A DNA stretch of 64,000 bases from Bretschneidera sinensis (GCA_023935145.1 CM043703.1:22865227-22929226); one strand, 5' to 3'. Counted from the stretch's first letter, positions 34,839 through 46,765 are shown. Numbers and translations are program-made. Notes: generated from the sequence alone by a model not told the origin.

Positions 34839-36251
34839 CAGTGAGAGAAGTGCATCGTCTGGCTAAAGACGTAAAACTTAGCGCTCATGAGAGGCACTCC
34901 ACAGCATATCCTTTTAATTTTAGTATTTTTCATATTTCTTGTTAGTATTTATCTTTATAACTATTTACTTTTAATATCTTTTGTTTTTCAGTATTACTTT
35001 CGTTTTTCTTTTTCAGAGACAAGGTGTGTACATCAGTTCAAGTTTGGGGGTATGCTGTAAGCCATGCCAACCAGCTAGTTCTCCATCTCCAGGTCAGATA
35101 TTTTCATGTTATTCACACATTGGGGACAATGTGTAGTTTAAGTTTGGGGGTATGAGAAACACACTCACACACTTTCTGTCACGGTTTTTTTTTATTATTG
35201 AAAAGATAAATACTTGTTCATATTGTTCTGAAAATTTTGGTTGATTTAAACGAATATTGTGATAAGATTTCATCAGTAAGCTTAAAATCTAGAACACATG
35301 GTCTAAATAATAAAGTTTTAAAAGTTTAATTACTTACTTTAAGGCATTTAAGAAATCACAAGTTTGATCTAATCTGACATGAGCACATTAGCACATAATT
35401 GTGTGGGGTATGACATGTAACTCTAATATGTATGTTTCCATGGCTTAACTGAAATCGGATGACTTGTTAGATGAACACTTTGGCATAGAAAATAAAAAAA
35501 AAATTTGGCATAAAAAGAGAAAATAAAATGCTCCTAATGATAATTAAATAAACTTTCTATTGAGTAACTGGACCTCTTGCCTCAGCAAGCACTGAGTGTT
35601 CACGTAAAAAAGGTGGAAACTTTGCTCATAACGATCATTAAATAAACTTTTCACTGAGTAACTGGACCTCTTGCCTCAGTAAGCAGTGAGTGTTCATGTC
35701 AAAAGGTGGGAATTTTGCTTGGCAGCATTAAGACCAGTTAGTTTCGTAGCCTTTTTTACTCGAGTTAGTAAGTCCTTAGGGGTATCTTTACACCTAATGC
35801 CCTAAAATGATCTGGTTTGGAAGTCATTGACTCACTCACTACATGGGTCAATTAGAAAGCTTAAGGGAACTAAACTTGGCAAAAATCTCATAATAAAAGA
35901 AAAGAAGGAAATAAAACTATGTCATTTTTGTTCATTCTGATAGGAAGTTCGGTGAATCTTGAGACACCGAAACACTACACATTAGAGTTATTTGGAAGCT
36001 TCATCTTTTATGTGCTAGTTCACCATACACTAAGTCAGACTTGTGATGCCTTGGCTAGCCTAGTGTAAGTGATTAGATTTCAAAACTCATATTCATTGCG
36101 AAGATGTGTTTATATTTTAAGCTTGCTCATGAATAAATATCATGGTTTTGTGTGTGACCTAAATTTTTGGATACCATGAATGGTGGATTTATCTTTACTA
36201 TTGTTTTTCAGTTAGTTTTAGTTTTGTATTGCTAAGGGACTAGCAAAATGT
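34839..36251 (+). other. Athila 3' untranslated region
   Basis: A long non-coding stretch between the extra ORF and the 3' LTR. It contains two early polypurine-like tracts (35040-35052 and 35140-35152), a cattggggacaatg phrase at 35119, a 94-base tandem duplication (about 35531-35718), and otherwise AT-rich DNA. Confidence 0.7.
35531..35718 (+). repeat. 94-base tandem duplication in the Athila 3' region
   Basis: Two units share taaataaactttt, gagtaactggacctcttgcc and gagtgttca. The phrase gagtaactgg is at 35562 and again at 35656, giving a period of 94 bases. Confidence 0.9.
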
Positions 36252-36264
36252 AAGTTTGGGGGTA
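36252..36264 (+). promoter_or_regulatory. Athila polypurine tract
   Basis: The sequence aagtttgggggta is directly before the 3' LTR and is the expected plus-strand primer. Identical 13-base copies lie at 35040 and 35140. Confidence 0.85.
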
Positions 36265-37514
36265 TGATAAGTGCTTAAATATTCGTATTTAAGCCCTTTA
36301 ATTTACACTTGTTAAGTTCCTAGTCGTGTTATTTTATATTTTTTCTGTGTTTTCCCAGGATATCAAAGAAAATAAAGCATTATCTGGTTTGGGGAATAAA
36401 AAATGGAAGAACTAGAAACTACACATAGTGTGATCGAGCATAGAAGTGTGCGATCGAGCGCACCAGCACTCGTGGGCACAAGAAGAAGGCTCGAGCGCAA
36501 CCTTGTGCTCGAGTGCACCAACATGAGATCGAGCGCACCCGTGCAGTAAAACGGTAAAACATGTTTTGGAAAGTAGGGTTAGGGTTCTGTTTTTCTAGTT
36601 AGGGTTTCCAGATGTCTTTGAACCTTATAAATAGGCCTGTAAATACAGAAAACAGATTTTCTTTTCAGTTTTAAGCTTTGGAGACGAATTGACGACTCTT
36701 CTCCACAATATTTTCGAGTTTCTTTTTCCCTTTATTTTATTTTATGAAGATGTTTAGCCTCAAAACTATGTGTAACTAACTTACTAGTAGGGCTCAGTTG
36801 AAGCCCTAATTATGTTTTTCCATATATGAATATTGTTGCCTTTGTGATAGCTGTGTTATGATTCTTAACTTGATTAATTCCTGTTTTTATTGAAATTCCT
36901 CATATGTGTTTGCCTGATCAACATATGCATGTGGTATAGATTAGTTAGTTAGATCAATTTGGATGACCGAGTCCTGGGTCTGACAATAGTAACAAAAGAA
37001 ATCCACACCGGATTCTTAGGTTAATCAACATTGAAAACCGGGAGTATATAACATGCCCTAGGTCTTGTGTGTTTGTCGATTTTCACGGATCATATGCTCT
37101 CTTAAGGAACAACTTAGTATACACCATGCTAAATCCCTTAAGAGAGAAAAGAGTTAGAGTATACACCATACTTAACTCATTGCTTAGGAAAATCAATAGC
37201 CTAAGGAGTATACACCATGCCCTTAGGTTGACGATAGTAGGTATTCATAATATGACTAAAACATTGGCACATTGTTTTATTGGAAAAATATGATTAGTTG
37301 TGGATATCAAAGCCCTATGTTCTTATCATTATCAATCCAAACTCAATATTTATTTATGTCATTTTATATTGCGAAATTGATTCTAAAGCAAAATTCACCA
37401 ATCCCTATGGAGATGATCTCGCATTTGCACACTTTGCTACTATTGACCTTGCGCACTTGCAAGTAAAACTGTTCAAATATTTGCTTATTAATTTAGGTAT
37501 ATATTTGCATGACA
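36265..37514 (+). repeat. Athila 3' LTR
   Basis: 1,250 bases, closely matching the 5' LTR throughout. GATCGAG-type motifs are at 36431-36540 and the gtatacaccat repeats at 37042-37220. Confidence 0.9.
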
Positions 37515-38248
37515 GCGCTTTAAGCGCACTTTGCACTTACGCATTGTCAATGAGGAGCCTTCATCTCGAGTCCAGCCTGTGTCTGATGTTCGAGTTCGGG
37601 TATCCAGATTTTGGACAAAAGACGAGATCATACAAAAGGCTATGATTTAATCATAAAGGTGTCAGATTAAATCAAAAGGCATCTGTTTAAATCTAAAGGT
37701 TGTGATTTAATCAGAAATGTATGATTTGTGATTTAATAAAAAAAGGTATGATTTAATTAGAAAAGTGTCAGATTAGTCAACTGCCTCTTTAATAGACATG
37801 ATCTAGTCCGTTAAAAATTAAGAGACATGATCAAAAGGCTCAATGTAAATCTAGAGAATCATGTCTTTCCAAACTGGAAAGAAATGTTTGCCCAAAATTG
37901 TTTGAAGAGGTGTTTCTGCACCTATAAATACCTTACCTCCCTCCATTTTCAAAACACATTTCATTCTCTTTCTTTCTTCTCTATCTCTATTTCTCTGTCT
38001 CTCTCTGTCTCTCTCTCTCTCTCTTTTCTTCTCAAAACATCTACCATAATATTTCAGTATTTCCAAGTAAAATAAAATCCGAAGTTCTTAAGATTTTTTT
38101 GTCTGCAGGAGGACTATTCTTTTGTACCCATAGCAAACTTGTTTATTCAACTCGGGATGAATAAAGCCTTAAAGACAGTGATTAATTCATGCCTTTAAGT
38201 CTTGATTCTCATATTTTGTTTCGATTTAGAAAAAAAAAATTTACAACA
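37515..38248 (+). repeat. Copia LTR3, right part
   Basis: This continues LTR3 after the Athila insertion, matching LTR2 from the cactttgcac block to ttacaaca. It contains an expanded CT-rich tract at about 37970-38035 (tctctctgtctctctc), which is only a short pyrimidine run in LTR2 near 20820. It ends at 38248 and is followed by gagta. Confidence 0.85.
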
Positions 38249-38682
38249 GAGTATAGGTGACAAAAAGATTAAGGATATTTTAATATTGTTAGAGGTCATT
38301 AACAGAAGTGGACTCGAACCTAATCGAGTCCGAATAATAAGGTATTCGAGCTCGGCTCGATTTAAAATGAACGGGTTCGAGCTTGATAACAAACGAGTCT
38401 ATTCGAGCTCAAGCTCGAGCTCGAGCCTGGCCTTGGATTGTCCATTTGAGCTCGAGCTCGAGCTCGAACCGAACCTTAAAGTATTCGAACTCAGCTCAGT
38501 AAACTATAATTTTAATAAATAAAAATAATAATTAAATATTGGTTCGAGCTCGAGCTCAAACTCAATAATACCTCATCAAATTGTTTAGGAGCTTGTCGAA
38601 TTGAGCCTTAAGGTATTTGAACTCAGCTCAATAAGTCATTCAAGCTTAATTTTCAAGCTTGAACTTGATCGAACAGAGCTTT
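38249..38682. repeat. GAGCTCGAG-rich repeat, left part
   Basis: The segment from 38316 is built of palindromic phrases such as gagctcgagctcgagctcg (38447-38465) and cgagctcggctcg. Sequences of this sort are widespread in plant genomes. It is interrupted at 38682 by the gypsy element, flanked there by gcttt, and resumes at 53217 (gattgagctcgagtttg). Confidence 0.7.
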
Positions 38683-40134
38683 TGTAATACCTATATTTGT
38701 AAAGTAAGGGTAAAAAAGTGAATTAATAAATATGACATGAAATTAAAATAATTTATTTACGTGAAGGATTTAGTATTGAATAAAATAATTCTTTTGAAAA
38801 AAAATTGGACGTGTGGGGCGTAGTTACAAAGAAAAAGAAAAAAATCTAGACGTCCAGGTCCAGTAAAAGGAGAAAAAATATATATTATATTTTATTTTCT
38901 AAAAAAAAAAATTTTGGCAACAGGTGTCACCACCTGTCACCAGCAGAGGTAGCCCTTGCTGCATGTGAGGCAGCAAGGTGCTGATGCACCAAGTTTTTGC
39001 AAGCTGCTGAAAATGAAGCTTTTGCATATGTACATATGTACTTACATGTAGTCTATTTTATTTCTTACAAATTGCGTTTAGTTTCCTACAAATCACTTTA
39101 TTTCTTTAAATACTTGGGGACCCAAAGAAATGTTGAAAGAGCAAAATTTTGAAGGGGTTTACGGTGGAACTTGATAGAGAGTCGCGAGAAGCTATCAAAA
39201 AAATAGAAGGTAATAGTGTAGTGTTTATTTTTGAATTTTTAGCATTCATGAAAATTCACGAAAGTCAAAGTGAGAATTTTCAAAGGGTGTGGTTTATAAC
39301 GAATTTAATAATAAATTAAAATTTTAATATAAATATGATGTCAGGTGTTGACGATCAACAACCAGGAAATTTTTTTGAGAGGAACGGAAAAGGCAAGGAG
39401 GCGATCCACGGGTAGCTTTAAGTGCTACGTGGTGAGTTGGATTTACTTTAAGTAATCTAAATAAAAAAGTGAAATATCTAGTGATAATATTAAAATAAAT
39501 TATTAACTTATGCTTTGTTGGTAGATGAAAGATTGATTGATAGGTATGATAGGAATTTTGGACATGTGGAAAATTATTACGTGAGAATAATATTTTTGGA
39601 ATAATAAGTTTATTTAATAATAAAAGCGATAAGTGAAATTCTTGATGAGCTATGGTTGATGTTTTGATACGAATTATGAGGAGATGAAATTTAGTGGATC
39701 TTAACAAGCTTTGATGGATGATTTGATGTGATTTGGGATGAAATTTAGTGGATCTTGACAAGTTTTGATGGATGATTTGATGTGATTTGGGACGAGAGGA
39801 ATTTAGCAGAATTTTTTTATATAATTTGAGAAAAATCAGGATAGTAAAAAATAAATATTTGAATTAATGTTTGTTTTTTTTTAATGTTATTGTTCAGATG
39901 CATATTTCATATCATTGTTCATATGCATATGCATTAATAAAAAAAAAGAATCGAGAAGGGGTCGGTCTAATTGAAAAATTGTGACAGACGGTATAGGCTG
40001 GAAATAAAAAGGACACCGTGACAGCCGGTATATACTGAAAATGAATACCGTGGCAGCCGAGACAAGCTGTAAAGAAAAAAACTGGGAGGGGGCCGGTCTA
40101 AGATAATTATAAAACATGTTGACATGTGGGAAGA
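38683..40134 (+). repeat. Chromovirus 5' LTR, left part
   Basis: The first 1,452 bases of the 5' LTR, up to gtgggaaga, where the nested copia begins. A local duplication of gatggatgatttgatgtgattt is present near 39713 and 39768; the 3' LTR has one copy (52143). Confidence 0.85.
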
Positions 40135-41012
40135 TGTTGGTATTTGTCTAAGGATTAAATGGGTTGAAGAATGGAGTTTCATCAGGCCTTGGCGCCTCAC
40201 CCCAGGAGGTGTGCACCTCACCACCCAACAAGAAGAAGTGTTCAGCCCTAGGTGTGCGTCTTACCCTAGGAAGTGTGCGCCTCACCTCCTAGTAAGGAGG
40301 AGTCTTCTGCCCAGATATGTGCCGCACCTCAGGAAGGGGTGCGCCGCGGCTCCCAGAAGGTGGAAGCAGTGTGCTTTGGCTTGAGCCGCGGTCTACCCTG
40401 TTCTGAGGTACGGTGCTAGGCACACCTGATGCTTCCTGATCAGCACTTTGGATTGATGGGTGGGGCTTGATCAAAATGCAAAGGATCACTTATAATTACT
40501 GAAGGGCAATGATTGATTGGTCCTCAAGATCTAAGGGTTGAGATTGTTTTCAAGATTGGTTCAAGAAGTGGTTGCACTATATAAAGGATCATCAAGGAGC
40601 AATTCAACAAGAAGACTAATAATCTCAACAAGTGTGACATACAAGTGATCATCATACAAGAGAATTCAAGTACAAGCGTGAGAGTGCAAAGACATAAAAC
40701 ACAAGAAAGGCACTAGAATAGATGCTGGTTGTTTATAGAGAGAAAGTAGTATAGATTGGAGATTCAAGGGCCTTGTAAGTGGAATTTTCTTGGGGAAAAT
40801 TCCAGGGAAACTCAAGTCCTTATCACTTTCTTTTTCTCTTCTTTTGTTATTCAAGAACAAGCTCACGACGACATGGGCACATTATCGAACCTTGATAACA
40901 ATTGTTGTGTTCTTTCTTTGATTGGTTTTTTTTTTTCTGTTCATTACAAGTTATTCTAGACTTAGGTGTTTGGAAGATCACCACCTGGGCATCTTGAAGG
41001 TGATTTCCAATA
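40135..41012 (+). repeat. Nested copia 5' LTR
   Basis: 878 bases. It lacks a block of about 67 bases that the 3' LTR has at about 46082-46155 (after caagaacaag). The first part (40180-40400) is unusually GC-rich, with three related phrases such as gtgtgcgcctcacc. A TATA-like ctatataaagg is near 40577. Confidence 0.88.
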
Positions 41013-41013
41013 G

Positions 41014-41025
41014 TGGTATCAGAGC
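41014..41025 (+). promoter_or_regulatory. Nested copia primer-binding site
   Basis: tggtatcagagc one base after the 5' LTR, complementary to the 3' end of initiator tRNA-Met. Confidence 0.9.
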
Positions 41026-41253
41026 TTTGATGAGTGGGTACCGGAGCTGGAACAGAAAGTATCAGAGCAAGACTCCAAGATTCAAAGGTCAACTTCTTGG
41101 ATGATTCAAGAATGGAGTAGAGATCAAGATCTGATCGTGTTCTTGAGGATGATTCAAGAATGGTATTGAGATCAATCTTTGATCATGTTCTTAAGATTTA
41201 GAAGTTGGAAAACAATTGTGGGTGCTGCATAAATCTGGGATTTTCTCCGCAAG

Positions 41254-42118
41254 ATGGGTTCAAATTTCATTGTTGAGAAGTTTGATGGAAAGAGAGACTT
41301 TTCCCTTTGGAAGCAGAAGATCAAGGCTGTTCTTATGCAACAAAAGGTAGACTTGGCTATTGGAGAAGATGGCGCTTTTTCAGCAAGTATCACAGAAGTC
41401 CAGTGGATTAAGATGAAGAAGATGGCGTATAGCACCATCTTTCTGCACATGTCAAATAGTGTCACAAGGGAGTGCGGAGACTTGGAAGATCCAGCTGTCA
41501 TTTGGAAGAAATTAGATGAGTTATTTCTTACCAAGACTCTCCCTAATAAGATATACCTTCTTAAAAGAATCTTTGCTTTTAAAATGGATCCTAATAAAGA
41601 GTTACAAGATAATCTTGATGTGTTTAACAAACTAGTTCAAGATTTGACTAGTTGTAGTATAATATTCCCAGATAAACAATTGGCTATTATTTTGTTAAAT
41701 TCTCTTCTTGATTGTTTTGAAAGCTTGATTAATGCTATTAAATATGGAAGAGATACACTAACCAAGGAAATTGTGATCAATGCTATAAGGGCTCATGATT
41801 TCGAAGCCAAGATGAGGGAATGATTAAGCGAAGAAGGGTTGTTCGTTAGAGGAAGGCCAGTAACTCGAAATGGCAATAGCATCCATGGCAATTACCGGGA
41901 GAAATCAAAGTGTAGAGGGCAGAGCCATTGGAGATCGCATTCCAAACCAAAGTTTAGAGGGAAGTGATGCTAGTACTGCAATAAGAAGGGTCGTTTCAAG
42001 AAAGATTGCAAGAAAAAGATGTGGGATGAGAGAGGAAGAAGCCATACCAACAATGGAGAGGCTTCGGTTGCCAAAGGAGAACAGCAAGATAATGTTCTTG
42101 TTGTGTGCTCAAATGTGA
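41254..42118 (+). pseudogene. Nested copia gag
   Basis: Capsid gene of a Ty1/copia element. An open frame starts MGSNFIVEKFDGKRDFSLWK and runs through the copia-type gag domain (QWIKMKKMAYSTIFLHMS, then LDELFLTKTLPNKIYLLKRI) to a stop at 41821-41823. Beyond it, a different frame holds the nucleocapsid region. The CCHC knuckle is damaged: an in-frame TAG follows the first Cys near 41970 and the His is changed to Arg (CNKKGRFKKDC). Confidence 0.85.
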
Positions 42119-45100
42119 CCAAGAGGTAAGGCAGCAAGAAATGGATCTTGGATTTCGGGTGAACTTATCACATATGCCCTCACAGGGATTGGTTCAAGAA
42201 TTTCAAGGAAACGAATGATGGAAAGGTTTTCTTGGGGAATGATACTTCTTGCCAAGTGAAGGGAATATGAGACATCTAATTGAGGATGTTTAATGGAGTC
42301 ATAAGGCTGCTGCGGAATGTGAGGTATCTTTTGGATTTGAGAAGAAATTTGATCTCATTAGGGCAGCTGGATTCCATGGGGTACGCTTACAAAACAGAGG
42401 GAGGAAAGCTCAAGGTAACCAAGGGATCTTTGATAGTGATCAAAGCAGCAATTAAGGATGGTCTCTATGAGATGATCTGAGAGATAAAAATCAAGGATCA
42501 AGCAGCAAGCTTGATGGCTGAGATAGATAAGGCAGTACTTTGGCACAATCGCTTGGGATGTATGAGCGAAAAGAGGCTGTAAATTCTCAGCAAGAATGGT
42601 CTACTTGATGGTGATAAGGTAGAGAAACTTGATTTCTGCGAAAGTTGCGTTCTTGGGAAGCAACATCGGGTCAGCTTCAACACCGGAGTGCACAAGCCTA
42701 AGGGCATTCTTGACTACATTCATGAAGATCTTTGGGGACCAGCAAGAACACCAACACATGGAGGTAGTCATTACTTTCTTTCTTTAATTGATAATTATTC
42801 TAGAAAGGTTTGGGTTTATTTGCTTAAGAATAAATCTGATGCTTTGAATAAATTTGTGGTGTGGAAAAAGTTGCTGGAGACTCAAACGGGCAGGGTAATC
42901 AAGGTATTAAGAACCGATAATGGCTTAGAATTCTTTAATAAAGATTTTGATAAATTCTGTGAATTAAATGGGATTCTAAGACATAGAACGGTTGTGAAAA
43001 CCCCTCAGCAAAATGGAGTTGCTGAGAAGATGAATATGACCCTTATGGAAAAGGTTAGGTGCATCTTAATTGGGTTCGGTTTACCAAAATGTTTTTGGGG
43101 AGAAGCTGTGTCTACTGCTGCATATTTAGTTAATAGATCACCCTTTAGGGCTTTAGACCTTAAGATTCCCGAAGAGATGTGGAGTGGGAAACCCCCTGAG
43201 TTGAGTAACCTTAGGACTTTTAGATGTGCTGTATTTGCACATCAAAATGATGAGAAAATTAGCCCAAGGTCTAGAAAATGTGTGTTTCTAGGGTATGGTG
43301 ATGGGGTTAAGGGGTATAGGTTGTGGTCCTTAGAACCAAAAGGAATGAAACTCATAATAAGAAGGGATGTCAGTTTTAATGAATTGTTAATTCTCTATTT
43401 GGAGAAAACTAACCCTGCAGGGGATAGTGAGCAAACCAGTTCGGTATTTGTAGAGCATAGCATCAAGGAAAAATCAGTTCAGGTAGAGTAAGGAAGGCAA
43501 GAGGGTTCAGACCAGGTAGAGCCCATTGATGAAGGCCAAGCTCAGGACACTCAAGAGGTGGCTGAACTAGAAGGGGATGATGCAGCAAATCAGAATGATT
43601 ATCAGCTCACAAGGGACCGGGAAAGGAGGGTGGTCAGACCACCTTTGAGATATGGTTTTGCGGATGCTAATGTAGCAGCTCTTTGGACAGAAAGAGGGAT
43701 AAGTGAACCAAAAACTTACATGGATTCCATGGAATGTAAGGATTCGTCAAAGTGGCAGCTAGCTATGGAAGAATAAATGGATTCTTTGAGGAAGAACAAC
43801 TCTTGAGAATTGGTGCCCAAACCAAAAAAACAGAGAGTTGTGGATTGTAAGTGGATTTACAAGATCAAATAAGGGAACACTCCAGGGGATGAAGTCTGGT
43901 ATAAGGCTAGGCTGGTGGCAAAGGGGTTCACATAAAGAGAAGGCATAGATTTCACTGAAATATTCTCACTGGTTGTGAAATACAAGACAATAAGGATAGT
44001 GTTAGCAATGGTGGTCCAATTTAATTGGGAAATCGAGCAAATGGATGTGAAAACAGTGTTCTTACATGAAGAGCTTTATGAGACCATCTACATTAGGTAA
44101 CTCGAAGGCTATAAGAAAGGAAGACAGAGAGATTTAATGTGCCAATTGAAGAAATCTCTCTATGGCCTGAAGCAATCACCTCGGCAATGGAATAAGAGGT
44201 TTGATTCTTTTGTAACTAGCTTGGGTTTCATGAGGAGCTACTATGATTCGTGCTTGTACTACAAGGGGCACAAGGTAGAGAAAATGGTGATTATTCTCAT
44301 CTATGTCGATGATATGCTGTTGGTTGGCAACAGCAGGGAGAGGAGATGATAGAAAAGTTAAAATCTCAACTCAGTTCGGAGTTTAAGATGAAGGATCTTG
44401 GCCATATACAGAAGATCCTTGGGATGAGTATAATCCGGGAAAGAGAGAGAAACAGATTAAATATTTTTCAAACTTCCTACGTAGAAAAGATGATATCTAA
44501 GTTTTCTATAGAAGATAGCAAACCAGTGAAGGTTCCCCTTGCTGGTCATTTCAAGTTCTCCAGTGATCAATGTCCAAGATCGGATGAGAAGAAGAAGGAA
44601 ATGGAAAAGGTCCCCTACTCTAGTGCGGTTGGATCAGTTATGTTCATGATGGTAAGCACTAGACCTGATATTACTTATACAATAAGTGTTCTCAGCAGGT
44701 TTATTAGTAATCCCAGAAAGGAGCATTGGCTTGGGATGAAGAGGTTGCTGAGGTACTTGAAGGGAAGCCCAAATGTGAGGCTGGTTTATAAGAAGAGGGG
44801 TAAGTCCATCTATCTTAAAGGTTATGCAGATTCGAACTATAGAGCAGACCGGGATAAAAGAATATCGATTACCTCCTACTTATTCAACTTAAATGGGTTG
44901 TATAAGTTGGAAGACTCAGTTAAGCTGGTAGTAGCACTCTCAATAACCGAGGCTGAGTACATAGCAGAAACAGAAGCCATTAAAGAGGCTATGTGGTGTA
45001 AAGGGTTGTTGGAAGAGTTGAAGGTACTAAAAAAACAGGTGGTGGTGTATTCGGATAGTCAAAGTGCGTTGCATTTGTGCAAGAATCCGGTGTTCTATGA

Positions 45101-45270
45101 GAGGACAAAGAATATAAATGTTCGGTACTATTTCATTCAGGAAAATGTTACGGAATGATGCATATATGTGGACAAGGTGGCCACGGAAGAAAATCCTACA
45201 GATTTAGGTACTAAAGTTCTACCTCTAAGCAAGTTCAATCATTACCTTGGACTTCTTAGGATTAGAGTCA
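42119..45270 (+). pseudogene. Nested copia pol
   Basis: Protease remnant near 42140 (KKWILDFG), gag-pre-integrase near 42540 (ALWHNRLG-like), and a long open integrase segment at 42688-43491 (HEDLWGPARTPTHGG, RTDNGLEFFNKDFDKFCELNG, HRTVVKTPQQNGVAEKMN) that keeps the DD pair and the Glu. Reverse transcriptase is in pieces (43830-44349): KARLVAKGFT, QMDVKTVFLHEEL, LKKSLYGLKQSPRQWNKRF and the catalytic IYVDDMLLVG. RNase H follows (44346-45158) with ITEAEYIAETEAIKEAMW and VVYSDSQSALHLCKNPVF. Stops near 43788, 43806, 43870, 43934 and 44098 and a frameshift near 44345 inactivate it. It is better preserved than the other two copia copies. Confidence 0.9.
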
Positions 45271-45356
45271 GCTAATATGGTGACTCAAGTTTAGTTTGGA
45301 TCTTGAGTTCTCTACACAATGAGTTCGGGTTTAATCGCTTAGACAAAGGTAGAGAT

Positions 45357-46298
45357 TGTTGGTATTTATCTAAGGATTAAACAGGTTGAAGAATGATGTT
45401 TCATAAGGCCTTGGAGCTTCACTCTAGGAGGTGTACGCCTCACCTCCCCCAGCAAGGAGAAGTGTTCAGCCCTAGGTGTGCCATACCTCAGGAAGTGTGC
45501 GCCTTACCTCCCTGCAAGGAGGAGTCTTCAACCCAAGTGTGCACTGTACCTCAGAAAGGGTGCGCCGCAGCGCCCAAAAAGTGGAAGTAGTGTGCCCTGG
45601 CTTGAGCCGCGACCTGCCCTGTTCTGAGGCGCGGCGCCAAGCATACCTGATGCTTCCTGATTAGCACTTTGGATTAATGCGTAGGGCTTGATCAAAACGC
45701 ACAGGATCACTTAAACTTGTTTAAAGGCTATGATTGATTGGTCCTCAAGATCTAAGGGTTGAGATTGTCTTCAAGATTGGTTCAAGAAGTGGTTGCACTA
45801 TATAAAGGATCATCTAGGAGTAATTCAACAAGAAGAATAATAATCTCAACAAGTGTGACATACAAGTGATCATCATATAAGAGAATTCAAGTGCAAGTGT
45901 GAGAATGCAAAAACACAAAACACAAGAGAGGCACTAGAATAGAGGCTGGTTGTTTAGAGAGAGAGAGTAGTATAGATTGGGGATTCAAGGGCCTTGTAAG
46001 TGGAATTTTCTTGGGGGAAATTCCAGGGAAACTCAAGTCCTTATCACTTTCTTTTTCTCTTCTTTCATTCTTCAAGAACAAGAGGTTTCTTGAAGAGGTG
46101 CTGTTGTAACTTGTAAGAACTTATTAATTTAGTGCAGAGGGCTTGGAGGAGCTCACAGGGACGTAGGCACATTGTCGAATCTCGATAACAATTGTTGTGT
46201 TCTTTCTTTGATTGGTTTGTTTCTGTTCATTACGAGTTATTCTAGACTTGGGTGTTTGGAAGATCACCACCTGAGCATCTTGAAGGTGATTTCCAACA
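45357..46298 (+). repeat. Nested copia 3' LTR
   Basis: 942 bases, preceded by the purine-rich gacaaaggtagagat. It closely matches the 5' LTR but keeps the block missing there and carries a short GA run at about 45957-45968. Confidence 0.88.
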
Positions 46299-46761
46299 AC
46301 ATGTGTAGTGATAGTAAAATGCTAGTATCAAGTTGTATGAGATATAAATGATTAAATATTGAAAGACCATTAATACAAATGAATATTTCTAGTAAATTTA
46401 ATTCATTGAGCTTATGAAGCTCATCCCTCATTGTATAATGATTTTAAGTACCAGACAGGACAAATTGTCTGGTGGGTTGAGAGTCAGACGAAATCATTTC
46501 TGTAAACCACATACGTCTCAACATCCTTAGACTAATGAGAAAATAAAATAAAAATTTATTTGTTAATATTCATGCATTTTACATTGTATATAATGTTTAA
46601 AGATCATATTGATGTAACTCCTCTGTTGAGGGTTGAGAATTTCTGTAAAAAATTTCTTTTGGTGTTATTTATTTTCATTGTTGCATATATGTGTCGTGTT
46701 AAGATTTTCAAAATGTGATGACACCGTCTCGAGGGTGGCCAACTTGGGATGGGTCATTACA
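46299..46761 (+). repeat. Chromovirus 5' LTR, right part
   Basis: Starts acatgtgtagtgatag, equivalent to 52770 in the 3' LTR, and ends gggtcattaca at 46761. Confidence 0.85.
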
Positions 46762-46765
46762 ATTT

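Larger units (their letters stand above)
25914..37514 (+). mobile_element. Athila-type Ty3/gypsy retrotransposon nested in copia LTR3
   Basis: An 11.6-kb element with LTRs at 25914-27170 and 36265-37514, both starting tgataagtgcttaaatattc and ending catgaca or cacgaca. The lineage follows from the tRNA-Asp-like primer site (tggcgctgttgtcgggg), the aagtttgggggta polypurine tract, the gag zinc knuckle type, and an additional ORF between integrase and the 3' LTR. The flanks are gtact (left) and gcgct (right), which would be a target duplication with two transitions. The LTRs look very alike, so it is younger than the surrounding copia complex. Its genes carry several stops and one frameshift. 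Confidence 0.9.
15666..38248 (+). mobile_element. Tandem Ty1/copia complex with three LTRs and two internal regions
   Basis: The order is LTR1 (15666-16253, truncated), internal 1 (16254-20023), LTR2 (20024-21086), internal 2 (21087-25595), and LTR3 (25596-25913 plus 37515-38248), the last split by a later Athila element. LTRs begin tgttgaaaaaa (LTR3 has a changed first base) and LTR2 and LTR3 end tttacaaca. The outer flanks aagta and gagta could be one target duplication with a single change. This suggests one insertion followed by unequal exchange rather than two independent insertions. Both internal regions are decayed. Confidence 0.85.
40135..46298 (+). mobile_element. Ty1/copia element nested in the chromovirus 5' LTR
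   Basis: LTRs lie at 40135-41012 and 45357-46298, starting tgttggtatttgtctaagg and ending ttccaata or ttccaaca. A standard primer site tggtatcagagc follows the 5' LTR. Gag and pol are present but broken. No target duplication is visible (gaaga left, acatg right), and 258 bases of the host LTR are missing at the junction compared with 52512-52769. The lineage is not assigned beyond copia. Confidence 0.92.
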
